Made by a program: the position numbers and the translations under genes. A stretch of DNA of 64,000 nt, from NCBI GenBank assembly GCA_035610835.1, contig CM069447.1, forward strand, positions 76,583,982-76,647,981, written 5' to 3'. This DNA is from Ophiura sarsii. Taxonomy: Eukaryota; Echinodermata; Ophiuroidea; Amphilepidida; Ophiuridae. The notes under the pieces are model-generated. The model saw only the letters and a list, made by a program, of their open reading frames with translations, was not told the DNA's origin and ran no database searches. Positions 1-9,822 of the stretch are shown piece after piece (the stretch's first letter is position 1; every line of letters starts with the position of its first letter).

Positions 1-790
1 GTTGCTAAGTATGATACGAGTACTATATTTAAATTGGACTGTCCCCTACACCATACGGCCCGTGCTCTTCTATGGGCGCACATCCCCATTGGAACGCCCA
101 TTGAAAAGCGTGCTATGGATTCTGGGTATAGGTCGGCAATCGTTTTTCCTGGTTCCTTTCTCGGAGTTCCTCTTCATATTCTTTGTTATGAAACATTCCT
201 CATTTCGGTCTTTTCAACATATCAATTTTTCATATGGGATCGACGGTCTCGGTTTGTCAATAATTATGATTTCAATAGCCCCCGGCCCCTTCTTCCACAC
301 GCATACACATCTTGAAAATCGGCTTTTCGAACATGGGTGATCAATAATTTCGCATTCATACTTAAATATGGGTTAGATCCGTAGTACAACGTGACTGTTT
401 CAACTTTTTAATAAATCAAACACTACAACCTGTACAGAAAACCCGGCCAAAGTTTTAAAATGTCAAGCTGCAATCCGAGATTGTGTAAGGGTCTATTTCC
501 CGTGGAAGCTTACTATTATTATGAAGTGTGGAACAGTCTCTTCATACACAGACACTAATGTACAGATGGGACGCTCGTTCGTCACCGCACACCGCGATAC
601 CCATTCCGTTTAGCGATCACAAACACGCAGCTGTATCTATTGAACCACCATGCTTCGGTCAAATACGTATGCATGGCTCAACTAATTTATCGATTTATAA
701 ATCAGCTCGGTTAAGCGATGCATGTTCGACCTCCATGCATCGTTTATAACCGTATGCATGGTGTATGGTACTGGTGCTGTTACATTCCAG
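1..790. other. Region with no recognised gene upstream of the ankyrin exons
   Basis: Both strands have open frames up to 112 codons, but none shows a recognisable domain, splice context or codon pattern. The last bases (TTACATTCCAG, ending at 790) are a good splice acceptor for the first ankyrin exon. At least part of this stretch is therefore probably intron, with the upstream exon outside the window or unrecognised. Confidence 0.5.
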
Positions 791-892
791 GATGAGGAAA
801 CTCCTCTCTGGGCAGCATCCCGTTATGGTCATACTGAAGTGTGCAAAGTACTGATTACTGATGGCAATGCAGATGTCAACAAAGCAAACAAA
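791..892 (+). CDS. Ankyrin-repeat exon 1 (internal exon of a multi-exon ankyrin gene)
   Basis: The exon encodes exactly one 34-residue ankyrin repeat: a TPLWAA turn/helix-1 start, the GHTEVCKVLI second helix and a DGNADVNKA loop. It is bounded by an acceptor (TTACATTCCAG) and a donor (GTAAGTAAATG). Its length is 102 bp and it is phase 0 at both ends, so it can be duplicated or skipped without breaking frame. Ankyrin repeats are protein-interaction scaffolds, but no partner or neighbouring domain (death, NACHT, kinase, ion channel) is visible, so the specific role is unknown. Exons 1 to 4 lie at steps of 228, 232 and (after removing an insertion) 227 bp. The adjoining introns are also alike, so the exon plus intron was tandemly duplicated. 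No start or stop codon of the gene is seen in the window, so it may be an internal part of a longer gene or a decaying fragment. Confidence 0.8.
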
Positions 893-1018
893 GTAAGTAA
901 ATGATAACATAACCATATAAAATATTTCTATTTAAATTTGAAATAACCAAACCTATTTTGTTTTTTAGAGATACATAATTGTACAACAACTGTCTTGTGT
1001 GTATCTGTTACATTACAG

Positions 1019-1126
1019 AATGGGAATACTCCTCTGTGGGCAGCCGCTGCGTCTCGTAATGGTCATACTGAAGTGTGCAAAGTACTGATTACTGATGGCA
1101 ATGCAGATGTCAACAAAGCAAACAAA
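1019..1126 (+). CDS. Ankyrin-repeat exon 2
   Basis: One ankyrin repeat of 36 codons, starting with NGNTPLWAA after the acceptor CATTACAG and ending before GTAAGTAAATG. It is two residues longer than its neighbours because of two extra alanine codons in the first helix (WAAAAS against WAAS in exon 1). The frame is kept and the exon is phase 0-0. An insertion in helix 1 is unusual for a canonical repeat and may distort the fold or simply reflect relaxed constraint. Confidence 0.78.
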
Positions 1127-1250
1127 GTAAGTAAATGATAACAAAACCACATAAAATATTTATATTTTAATTTGAAATAACCAAACCTATTTTGTTTTTT
1201 AGTGATAAATAAGTGTACAACAACTACTTTGTGTGTCTGTTACATTCCAG

Positions 1251-1352
1251 TCTGGGCAAACTCCTCTGTGGGCAGCGTCTGGTAATGGTCATACTGAAGT
1301 GTGCAAAGTACTAATTACTGATGGCAATGCAGATGTAAACAAAGCAGACAAA
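1251..1352 (+). CDS. Ankyrin-repeat exon 3
   Basis: One 34-codon ankyrin repeat (SGQTPLWAAS, then NGHTEVCKVLI and ADVNKADK), acceptor TTACATTCCAG and donor GTAAGTAAATG, phase 0-0. The following intron is enlarged from about 125 bp to 652 bp by the TIR element at 1429-1952. The splice sites themselves are untouched. Confidence 0.8.
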
Positions 1353-1425
1353 GTAAGTAAATGATAACAAAACCACATGAAATATTTATATTTTAATTTG
1401 AAATAACCAAACCTATTTTGATTTG

Positions 1426-1428
1426 TTA
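1426..1428 (+). repeat. Target-site duplication TTA, left copy
   Basis: TTA directly precedes the TIR element and is matched by TTA at 1953-1955. The homologous intron after exon 2 has a single TTAGTGATAA at this place, which serves as an empty site. Confidence 0.7.
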
Positions 1429-1952
1429 GGGGAGACGTCAAAACTCGACCGCCCGTTGACCGCCGGCTACGTACGGTTCCGCCCGGTTCTTTCAGGTCAA
1501 ATGTTTTACTGGTATATGAATATTCACGCATGCAACACTGAACAACCGCCGGTTGACTTAATGCTGTAATCGGACCAATTTACACTATCAATCTGTTACT
1601 TTGCGGTCATAATAGCTCTCTCTATAATCGTTCTATAAAAATAACCATTCATAGACTTTCGGTATTGATTTAAAAAAGTTAATTGAGCTATAAACAGATT
1701 GAAAAAGCCAACCCCAGCGAGAATCAATAGCTGCATTGTACTGGTTGTCAACTGATCTCTTGAGATCCCATTACCTCAAGATTGTATTGCTCACGCGTGT
1801 GACAAGGCACTTACAACCGGTCGTGTTCACCAGAGTGTAACTATTTGACCTCATTATGTGTGTATATTATAACAGACGACACGTTTTGTGAGAACCGGGC
1901 GGAACCGGCCGTAACCGGCGGTCAACGGGCGGTCGAGTTTTGACGTGATCCC
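1429..1952. mobile_element. 524-bp non-autonomous TIR element (MITE) in the ankyrin intron
   Basis: The two ends are inverted copies of each other over about 62 bp, sharing CGTCAAAACTCGACCGCCCG, then TTGACCGCCGG, then GGTTCCGCCCGGTTCT. The element is flanked by TTA on both sides (or TA, if the duplication is read as 2 bp). The interior is AT-rich and non-coding, so any transposase was supplied in trans. The paralogous intron downstream of exon 2 lacks the element, and its sequence joins cleanly across the insertion point. A 3-bp TTA or 2-bp TA duplication fits PIF/Harbinger-like or Tc1/mariner-like elements, and I cannot decide between them. Confidence 0.8.
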
Positions 1953-2004
1953 TTAGTGATAAATAATTGTACAACCACTACTTTGTGTGTCTGTTACATT
2001 CCAG

Positions 2005-2106
2005 GATGGGGAGACTCCTCTGTATAGAGCGTCTATTAATGGTCATACTGAAGTGTGCAAAGTACTGATTACTGATGGCAATGCAGATGTTAACATAGCA
2101 GACAAT
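2005..2106 (+). CDS. Ankyrin-repeat exon 4
   Basis: One 34-codon ankyrin repeat (DGETPLYRASINGHTEV, ending ADVNIADN), acceptor TTACATTCCAG, donor GTAAGTAAATG, phase 0-0. It departs from the other three at the TPLW position (TPLY) and in helix 1 (RAS instead of AAS), so it is the most diverged copy. After the donor the intron similarity stops within about 15 bp, which marks the 3' edge of the tandem exon-intron duplication. Confidence 0.76.
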
Positions 2107-2738
2107 GTAAGTAAATGATCATTTGATAATGGCAATGGTAATACCACATTATAACTTGTCGGCATACTATCTGTAACAAAATCTACTAGGATTTGTCACC
2201 AATATTCATTACTTTACTATTTAAAATACAATACAACAATGTTCATAACTTGTACAAGTATAAAGCAAAAATAATATCATTTGTGTGTATATTTATTTCA
2301 CAAGAAAAAAACATTATAGAGCAATCACAATTGTTATAATATTAAAATAAATATAATTAAAAAAAACATTAAACATAATGCCAACCAACCGTGACCTCAC
2401 AGCAGCGGTGAAGTCAAACCAATGTTATGACCATGCTCTTAATCCCTCCACCAAAAGGTGGTAATTGAGTAGCGGATAGACACATAAGTTGATCAATATT
2501 AACAGCCATGGAGGGAAGTATAGTGAAGTATAAGTTGGAAATGTAACGGGGTCGCCGTCGGATAAGTTTAAAACTGTCCAGCTTTTGTCAGGATTAGATC
2601 TGACTTCTTCAGGACCAAATTATTATAATATTAAGCAAAACATAGAGATTGTCACTTTTCTTTTGTTATCATCATTTGGTCTGCCCCTTGCCCAATGACT
2701 TGAGAGTAGGTGCCTTTTCCTACTTGTGAAAGAGCTGT
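2107..2738. other. Non-coding stretch downstream of ankyrin exon 4
   Basis: AT-rich sequence with short A runs near 2340-2380. No further ankyrin exon, splice-bounded frame or transposon end was found. It may be the remaining intron. Confidence 0.4.
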
Positions 2739-2754
2739 GGCTCTGAAAAGAGCC
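2739..2754 (-). terminator. Histone-type mRNA 3' stem-loop, orphan
   Basis: Read on the minus strand, the 16 bases are GGCTCTTTTCAGAGCC: a 6-bp stem with a 4-base TTTC loop, identical to the animal replication-dependent histone 3' stem-loop consensus (GGYYCTTYTCAGRRCC). The flanks are also histone-like: AAC just upstream and ACA just downstream. In the family this element is bound by SLBP, and the mRNA is cleaved a few bases after it. No histone open frame could be recognised on the minus strand in the preceding 300 bases (2755-3050), and no clear purine-rich downstream element follows. It is either the end of a decayed or translocated histone gene, or a chance match. Confidence 0.45.
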
Positions 2755-3545
2755 GTTCAGATGGATTGCCGCTTTATCACTGAACAGAGATGGTAGCTCT
2801 ACACGTATGTTGCCACTGACCTATTATAATTTTGACCCATTCCAAAGGACTGCCCCTCCTCTACTACAGACTACAAACAGTCTAATGCACAATTGTGCGG
2901 TTGCTGATTGTAAAGATCGTTTGACGCTGTAATGAACTTGAGCAGGGTATAATGGTTCATTACAAGTCTGTTATCGATTGCCGGGATTTGATTTATAGGA
3001 AATAAAGAGCGCCACATGTGGCTGATATATTTGACGTCATTTCTTGTTGATAATTCATTGATTTTAATCGTTAGAGAAGTCGCATATATATTATTTACTT
3101 TTAATGTACTTTATTTTTTCAACCAGGTTCTCATGATAATCAATATCATCCACAAAACATGCTTTTTTGTTGCACTTAATAGTCAATATAGATGTTAATT
3201 CGTTATTTTCCTACTATATTCAACAACTTAAATGGAGAAAATATCCCGTGAAAATATGTCGTTTTGTCATGAAAGATGTGTTATGCTATAAGAGAGTCTT
3301 GAACACTGCTTGTTGCTGATAAACAACATCATGGCGGAATATGATAATGTTTGTCTTCACTATCATTATCCGTGGTAAACAAATGGGGCTATTTCATACT
3401 CAACTTGAATTGGGGTGGCCATTTTGGACGCCATATTGAATAACCCCTTAGCAATATAAAATTATTTTTAGTAACATCCTGAATATATTCTAGGACCATG
3501 AAAGTAAGTAAAAAAGTGGGTTTGAGGCAGTCCTACTGTGTGGAT
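2755..3545. other. No recognised gene
   Basis: Inspected for a histone reading frame on the minus strand and for exons on the plus strand. Short open frames only; nothing assignable. Confidence 0.4.

Positions 3546-3585
<40 letters not shown>
3546..3585 (+). repeat. Poly-G run, 40 bases
   Basis: An uninterrupted run of 40 G. Such a run can form G-quadruplexes and is prone to slippage and sequencing error, so its true length is uncertain. Open frames crossing it as polyglycine are artefacts. Confidence 0.95.
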
Positions 3586-3774
3586 CGCTAACCCTCTGTA
3601 TACATACCCGACTTTCGAGTCTGATTTCATTGAAGCATTTCTTCTTCATGATTAAAAACCCATGTCCATCTGTCAGTTTTTAAGGCCTTTCTACTAATGT
3701 TTTGTATTTTCAATTCTTTTTGCTCGCTGCAATACATGTTGTATGCCTAAATACCCTATTATGCTAATTGATTT

Positions 3775-4330
3775 TTTTAGTTATAAACCTTCTTTTTATA
3801 TCCCCACCTGGTTTTTTTCTTCGTTTTTTCTTCTTCATTTTACACTTTTATTTATGATCTCATTTATTTAGTTATTTATTATTTATTTTCTTATTCCTTT
3901 ATATTATTATTTACCCATTTTATTTCTTTATCTATCTAGTTATTTTTTTATAATTGAAATTTACACAGTTATAACATCATAGAGTCGGTACCCTGGGTTT
4001 CACGCCCGTCTTTTACTATAGACGATCATCGGCCAACTGACAACATTTGTATTACTATTTGTTTTTATCCTTCATCTTCACTAGGTTCGGTGGTTTTGGT
4101 CTGTGGCGACACAGTAGTTATTTCTTTTATTTACTTATTTAAATATATACTTGTATTCTTAGCCCCTTTTTATTTATCTATTTATTCATTAAATTATTTA
4201 TTCATTTTTGTTTATTTGATTGATTGATTTACTTTTGTCCCAAATTCGCTCCGCCAAACTCCGCTCTGTTTTTCTGTACTTTTTGAGTTTGTTTTCAAGT
4301 AAACGTGATTGACTTTGTTTTAATATCTTG
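3775..4330. repeat. AT-rich low-complexity tract (TTTATTTATT-like)
   Basis: Two stretches, about 3780-3960 and 4120-4230, are dominated by T with TTTA/TTAT motifs. They lie directly before the LINE remnant. They may be simple decay, or the 3' tail of an older element. Confidence 0.45.
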
Positions 4331-4440
4331 CTAGAAGCAAACAATACATCTATTCGCATTTTTTTGAACCCCGTACACCTTTATTTTCGCGCCACAAGAA
4401 CGGCTGAATTCTGCACCATCGTCGGACTTCGCTACTGTAA

Positions 4441-5260
4441 GTGAACCAGGCCACCAGAAAAAACCGCACGTATCTTTACACAAATTTCCCGGTCTCATCC
4501 TTCTGTGCCATCACCATCGACCAACTCCTCTTTCTAACCAGCTTTTTACGACCCCATTTCACTGATAAAATACCTGAAATATTGTCGCTAACTCGACTGA
4601 TTGTCCACACACAGGCAACATGTCGGTATCACGACCGAATTAACCCGTTGAATTTGACTCGACCGCCTACCCCTAGAGTTAAGTTCCGGATGTTAAATAA
4701 AAGTGGGGTGCACCGTCTCCGCATATACAAATCATGTGATAACCAAATCAACAGTTCACGGTATAATTGTTCCCTTCTTGATGACAACTGCCTATGTTTT
4801 GTCATACACTTACGCTACCAACGTTACCAAACCGTGAAGTGGACTGTATTACAGATCTACACTATTTCTGGGCTACCCCCGGGGAAAATTACCACTCCTT
4901 CTTCGAGTTAACCTACTTGCCGGTACAAATCCTGGCCCAGCATCAAGACCTCCTCCAATTGCTATTAACCAGCCTATCATCAAATGGCGTGGCCGAAAAC
5001 CGAAATGGGCGTGTGGTATTTGCAAAAATGACTGTGTAGTCACTGTGAGCAGAGGTTCCATAGCAATTGTGCTGGTACATCAGATGAAACCGTGTACCTC
5101 TATGTCATCCACAAAGAAGCAGTATGGTTATGCCCAGTATGTGATAACATTAGTATCACCAGCTCCATAAAAAACGAATCCGAAATAGAGGTGAGTAACT
5201 ACTTTGACATCTTGAATATCCTGTAAATCCTGTAATGTCCTCCACGCCTATAAGAAGGAA
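4441..5260 (+). pseudogene. Degenerate LINE ORF1-like region with a PHD-like zinc finger
   Basis: From about 4985 the plus strand encodes, with frame changes, the pattern of the PHD-like cysteine finger found near the end of ORF1 in CR1/L2-type non-LTR retrotransposons: a PKWACGICK start (two Cys), a damaged middle, and WLCPVCDN (two Cys) at about 5128-5151. An SNYFDIL tail at about 5194-5214 matches the usual post-finger segment of these proteins. Upstream, 4441-4911 is open for 156 codons, but I recognise no domain in it; it may be the rest of ORF1 or 5' UTR. The central Cys/His residues of the finger are lost by frameshift, so the protein cannot be made. The endonuclease remnant follows at 5480. 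Confidence 0.55.
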
Positions 5261-5400
5261 AGTTGCGCCACTGAAGAGTTGATGAAACAGGATGGACTTG
5301 TATGAACCGCAGAAGACCAAAGGTAAAACCCTCTATGCCAACGAGTAGGAATGTTACACCACTAAAAGCTCAAAAGATGAAGCGAGATGGACTGTAAAAT
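5218..5400 (+). repeat. Diverged two-copy repeat between LINE ORF1 and endonuclease remnants
   Basis: Two segments, at about 5235-5300 and 5336-5396, resemble each other: each reads as a short ATG-containing stretch followed by a CACTRAARAG core and GATGGACT. This is probably a small tandem duplication inside the old LINE inter-ORF or ORF2 start region. Similarity was judged by eye. Confidence 0.35.
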
Positions 5401-5479
5401 CCACCCGAAAGACCATCAAAACCTGACTGACACAGGACATGGACCAAATGACAAACATAAGCCTTCCAACACCATCAAG

Positions 5480-5696
5480 AAAAAGAAGAGTCCCCGAGCC
5501 CTCAACTTCCTCAACCTTAATTGTAATGGCATTAGATAAGGCACCGCAGCTTGAACTTCTTTTGGACTTGGAGAACATCGATATTGGTATTGGCACTGAG
5601 TCAAATATTGGCGCATATATCTACAATGCTGACATATTCCGACAAATTCCGTATATTTTCCGCAGAGACCACAAATCTGGGGGGGGGGGGGGGTGA
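5480..5696 (+). pseudogene. Start of a LINE ORF2 APE-endonuclease domain, truncated
   Basis: The reading starts with LNFLNLNCNGIR (the strand containing the catalytic Asn of AP-endonuclease-like domains), then in a shifted frame continues with DIGIGTES (GTES carries the conserved catalytic Glu), NADIF and FRRDHKSGGG. This order is that of the first 70 or so residues of L2/CR1-type ORF2. Similarity ends at a 15-base G run (5679-5693) lying exactly where family members have a GGGV motif. The rest of the endonuclease and all of the RT are absent. A stop codon follows the NGIR strand and the frame shifts, so it is a pseudogene. Confidence 0.7.
5679..5693 (+). repeat. Poly-G run, 15 bases, at the endonuclease Gly-rich motif
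   Basis: Fifteen G bases fall on the codons for the conserved Gly-rich strand. Expansion here may have helped to break the frame. Confidence 0.85.
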
Positions 5697-7100
5697 TTTT
5701 TTGTAATCGCAGTAAAAAATAACATACCATACAGGGGCGTATTAGACCCGAAATGCCCCAAAATGTCTAAGAACTAGAAAGATTGTGAATGATTTCATTT
5801 TCTATTCACATTTCAATACCGAGTCATGTTTTATTGACACTAACAACTAATTTTCCAAATAAACTTTACAATATTGATTAAGTTTCAGCAGGCAGACCAG
5901 TTGCCCCATACCCCTTTGGACCACTTGCCCCAACAAATGACGTAGCACTTTGTCGAGATGAAACATTATTCAAACACGCCTGTGACGTAATAAATTGTAC
6001 GCCAAAATGTTTTAAAACATACCACTATTTGTCATAATAATCAATAACTTCAATACATTTCAGAAAAAAGGCAAAACTGCATTTTTGTATTTAGCCATTA
6101 CACAGATTTGTGTAGCCAGCGAGTATCTTTGAATTCGCAAATATTACGGCGTTCGGGTCCTACAAGTAGACGAGTGTCTTTAGATAAAATAAGAAATGGT
6201 GTACTTTGTTATTTGCAAATTCATAAACTAATAACTCTACCAAATGAATACCCTTGGTAATGATTTAAGTTGAAGCATTATTTAAATGATAATATTGATC
6301 CGAAATCCAAATCACCAATGTCCCAAGTTAGCAATGCGCCATTTTACGGTCATTTCAACCACAACGTATGGTTTTAATCATATTTTGGAAAGTCCCTAAA
6401 GCACACTATAATATAGCACTCATCAAATGCAATATGCACCTAGCATCTTAAGACGACTGTACTGCATGTATATATTTACTGTTGCATATCTGTCAATCAT
6501 ATAAAGTACATACATTTTGTAAAACATGATCTAAACCCATATTCATATATTGCCCATACTATCTGTGAATTTTTAATCAGTCACTCAAGGAGTTGGCTTC
6601 AAAGATCTGGAGAAAATCACATGTGTAAATACCCTAAAGTTCCAAATGTTTTGGATTGTAGAAGGTAAGGATATGTGTCAAGTATCAACAAAAGTCGTAC
6701 TGTTCAAAAGAAAGCAGTATGCCCATACAATTACAAAATCCTTCATTTCGGACCACTTGCCCCACGGTCCAGTTGCCCCATATTCCCCTATGTAGTGATA
6801 TTAATGCCTAAATATTATATACATTTTACTATTACTTATTTATATTTCTTGGAATATATTACGCCACTATAATAAACCTGTTATTGTTAATAGGAATACA
6901 TAATCCAATTATTATTAATTATTTCTTCAATTTCACTGTAGGCCTATATAGATCAAGACTCGTTATAGTGTTATAAAATACATTGTTTAATTCAGGTTAT
7001 TAATATCTTAAATGCCTTATTTGTTAATTATACAACTTTAATTTGTTTTCTGATATTTTGATCTCCTAGTGTACTTTCGTGACAGGAGTATACAATATCT
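5697..7100. other. No gene; scattered TTGCCCC words
   Basis: AT-rich spacer. Two places, 5893-5932 and 6747-6782, share the words CCAGTTGCCCCATA and GGACCACTTGCCCCA in swapped order, suggesting a common repeat source. I could not define ends or a target duplication. Confidence 0.4.
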
Positions 7101-7109
7101 AATAATATA

Positions 7110-7128
7110 TAATAATAATAATAATAAT
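7110..7128 (-). repeat. (TTA)n microsatellite, probable 3' tail of the LINE at 7229-7760
   Basis: Short AAT repeats on the plus strand (TTA on the LINE strand) lie about 100 bp past the stop codon of the RT fragment, where CR1-like elements end in short tandem repeats. The adjoining sequence GCGCATTATAAATGCATT fits a LINE 3' end. Confidence 0.6.
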
Positions 7129-7228
7129 GCATTTATAATGCGCCATCTATCTAGACAACCTATTCCGAGGCGCAAACATCAAAACAAATAAAACAAACAG
7201 TTAAAATATAAAAACAGTTACATAGAAA

Positions 7229-7760
7229 TCAACCAGTCAAATCATAAGCAATCTTAAACAGATGAGTTTTTAAAGTCTTTTTGAAACTCTCAAGTGAATC
7301 ACAGAGTCGAAGATCTGAAGGAAGTGAGTTCCACAGTTTAGGTGCACAAGCATAGAAAGCCCGGTCGCCATATGAAGAATATGTCCGAGGAACTGAGAGA
7401 AACTTTTTATCCGAAGATCTGAGGCGACGTGATGGTATGTGTGGATTGAGAAGATCGCTGATATAAGAAGGTGCCATGTCATGTAGGGCTTTCCAGGTGA
7501 GGAGAAGGAGTTTGAAATGGATGCGGTACCGAATAGGTAACCAATGGAGACGCTGTAAAACAGGTGAAATGTGATCAAACTTTCTAGTCCTTGTGAGCAT
7601 TCGTGCAGCAGCATTCTGAGCTCGTTGAAGTTTATTGAGTTGTCGTTCAGTGATCCCATATAATAAAGAATTACCATTGTCAAGACGCGATGTGACTAAG
7701 GCGTGAACAAGTGTAGCAGCAGTATCATCATCAAGCACTTTGCGAATGAATAATGAATGT
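7229..7760 (-). pseudogene. 5'-truncated CR1/Rex-like LINE: C-terminal part of the reverse transcriptase ORF
   Basis: About 175 residues are open on the minus strand. They show the very characteristic C-terminal block of CR1-group ORF2 proteins: VHALVTSRLDNGNSLLYG, then LNKLQRAQNAAARMLT, LHWLPIRYRIHFK, SYISDLL, SYGDRAFYACAPKLWNSLP and a final SFKKTLKTHLF, ending in a natural stop. In family members this segment follows the RT palm and thumb. Upstream similarity reaches HSLFIRK and then stops at an in-frame stop near 7760, so the copy lost its 5' end as LINEs usually do at insertion. The frame is intact over this length, suggesting a fairly young copy, but it cannot encode RT activity. The 3' tail is at 7110. 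Confidence 0.85.
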
Positions 7761-8315
7761 TATTGAAGACAATTTATGCTAATTGTCCTCAGCTAGTTGG
7801 CAGTTACCAAATATTTAATGAGACACTTAAGGGGGGTCTAGGTTGGTCAGATATTAAAATTCAGTGCTTCAGACAAAAATGAGACATTAGCACAGTAGAA
7901 AACTGCTAAGTCTCTGCTTTAAAATGCTTTTTGTTTGAGGTCATTTATATTTTTGGTTCTAATGTTATGGTCAATTGAGTTTCGGGTGTCTCAAAATATC
8001 GGTGGTATTTTGTATATATTTGTATGTAGAAAACGCTCACCCTGCGATTTTAAGCATTTTCAGTTTTAATTATTTTTTGATAAAATAATTGTACCATTTG
8101 ATTAGATTTATTTATTAAAATATTGAATTAATTAATTGCACATCATAAATCATCGAAATTTCAAAGTTAACGTAATTTCTTATGTGTTTCTTTATTTTTC
8201 TCACCCGGTTATATTTAAGCCATTTATCTTTAAAGATCAATAAAAATGCAAATATAATTGCTATTTTTACCCAAAATGGCTCAAAATGTAAAAAGTGGGG
8301 TGACGGGGATGAGAC
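7761..8315. other. No recognised gene
   Basis: AT-rich sequence with no exon-like frame, transposon end or repeat that I could define. Confidence 0.4.
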
Positions 8316-8684
8316 GCAACCTGAAATATAATATCCAGAATTCATGAGATACTAAGAGATATTACTATAAAACAACAATCAGTTGTTGAAGGATATCAAA
8401 GTGTCATGGACGGGAGCCACTGTAACAACTATCAATATTGTTCAGTTATAAAAGTATAGAGTATAAGTCATGCTGGGGTTGTGTAAGGGACTACAAGGAA
8501 TGGGTGTGTGTGGGGGGGGGGGGGGGGGGGGGGGGGGAGGGTGCAACCTGAAAACTAAATTCAGGAACACGTGGTCTCTTAATAAAGAGATAATAATATC
8601 TATCACAACCATTAGTTGTTGGAAGATATAAACGTGTCGTAATAGAAAGTTCATTCTACTCAACATTGTTCAGCTGTAGTAGAG
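8316..8684 (+). repeat. Diverged tandem duplication, two copies about 227 bp apart
   Basis: Copy A (8316-8458) and copy B (8543-8684) both begin GCAACCTGAAA, share an ATCAGTTGTTG/ATTAGTTGTTG core and AAGATATAAACGTGTC-like block, and end in ATTGTTCAG. Between them lies GGGTGTGTGTGG followed by a 26-base G run. A second G-rich patch at 8737-8766 follows copy B. Copies are similar but clearly diverged. Confidence 0.65.
8512..8537 (+). repeat. Poly-G run, 26 bases
   Basis: Uninterrupted G run preceded by a short GT repeat. Polyproline frames on the minus strand across it are artefacts. Confidence 0.95.
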
Positions 8685-8841
8685 GTCTAATTAAATGGAG
8701 GTCAAGCAAACACGATAGAGAGTACATTGTATATATGGGAGGGGGCGGGAGGGGGGCGGGGCGGGAGAAGATGTATTGTAAACGATGCAAATGTTGGTTT
8801 ATTCCGTATTCTAGAACAACCAGGATATATTTAAAAAGTGG

Positions 8842-8941
8842 NNNNNNNNNNNNNNNNNNNNNNNNNNNNNNNNNNNNNNNNNNNNNNNNNNNNNNNNNNN
8901 NNNNNNNNNNNNNNNNNNNNNNNNNNNNNNNNNNNNNNNNN
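8842..8941. other. Assembly gap (100 N)
   Basis: Exactly 100 N, the usual placeholder for a gap of unknown size. It abuts the first base of the 2.4-kb satellite, so the array very probably continues into the gap and the real number of units is unknown. Confidence 0.95.
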
Positions 8942-9349
8942 GAAAGAGTGCAGATGTACTCATTCTTATAAATGGGCGTAATGGCTTGACAACTTTGATT
9001 TATTGTCAAAACAAAACAGGCATATTTCATGTTGGGTCTATATTTTTAAGTTATATAGCCACTGGTATTAAGATATATAGATATAGATACTGGTCTTGAG
9101 ATATATATAAACGACAGGAAGATGTTTTCTCAACGTTTAGCTGATGATATATGAGGTCGAGCATCCATCTGAATTTAAATAACTGGTCATGTCTATAGTT
9201 TCACTGCCATTTTAAGTGAAAAATATACCTCCGTATTTAAAAGTGACCGGTCCCTAAAAGTACTTTGACGCATATTGTTTGAACACGTGACCAGTGTTAT
9301 AACCTATCTGTCGTCCAAATCTGGTGAAGAAATCTTTGTTTAATCTCAT

Positions 9350-9727
9350 GTTATAGCCAAAAGACTTAACACAGATGATTTTTTTAGCAAATGACTCAGA
9401 CAATCAAGGAAAAAAAGGTTGGCACACTTTGTCTTAATTACGGAAAAAAACCCGCCCCTCTCCCCGGAGGCAATGTTGATCCGAGTCATATTATCAGAAG
9501 CCATGGTAGGTCCCCCAACATTGATTGATGGGGGATGGGGAAGGATATAAGAAAGGGGGGAGACTTTTGCTTTCTATTAAACAGTGCTATGTCCCAAGTC
9601 TGATCTCAATTGCGAGCACAGGGATATTTGTAATAAGTTGCGTCAAGTGTGCCAACTATTATTTTCCTTGATTGTCTGAGCGAAATCCTAAATTCACCAT
9701 GTGGGATTGGTTTTTTGGCTATAACTT
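9350..9727. repeat. Imperfect hairpin inside the satellite unit (unit 1 copy)
   Basis: Arms 9350-9427 and 9647-9727 are inverted copies. The best-matching parts are TTATAGCCAAAA (outer) and ACTCAGACAATCAAGGAAAA followed by GTTGGCACAC (inner). The 220-bp loop holds G-rich and C-rich patches. Equivalent hairpins occur in every unit. This hairpin is where the unit-3 duplication and the right end of the array both break. Confidence 0.8.
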
Positions 9728-9822
9728 TAGAACCAAATGCCCGATGCTAACGAGGTTTTGCACGATTATTGTAGGGTATATTGTCAACATTCCCAAAAAG
9801 TTACAAGTATCAATTACGTCAT

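Noticed and set aside
2..340. 112-codon frame at the window start
   Set aside because: Hydrophobic and histidine-rich by base composition; overlaps another frame and has no recognisable domain or splice context.
3498..3683. Polyglycine frame over the 40-base G run
   Set aside because: Homopolymer artefact.
5735..6793. hAT-like element with CAGGGG ... CCCCTA ends
   Set aside because: Only about 8 of 10 terminal bases pair, and no 8-bp target duplication was found.
8656..9030. 124-codon frame through the N gap
   Set aside because: It exists only because N codons are read as unknown residues.
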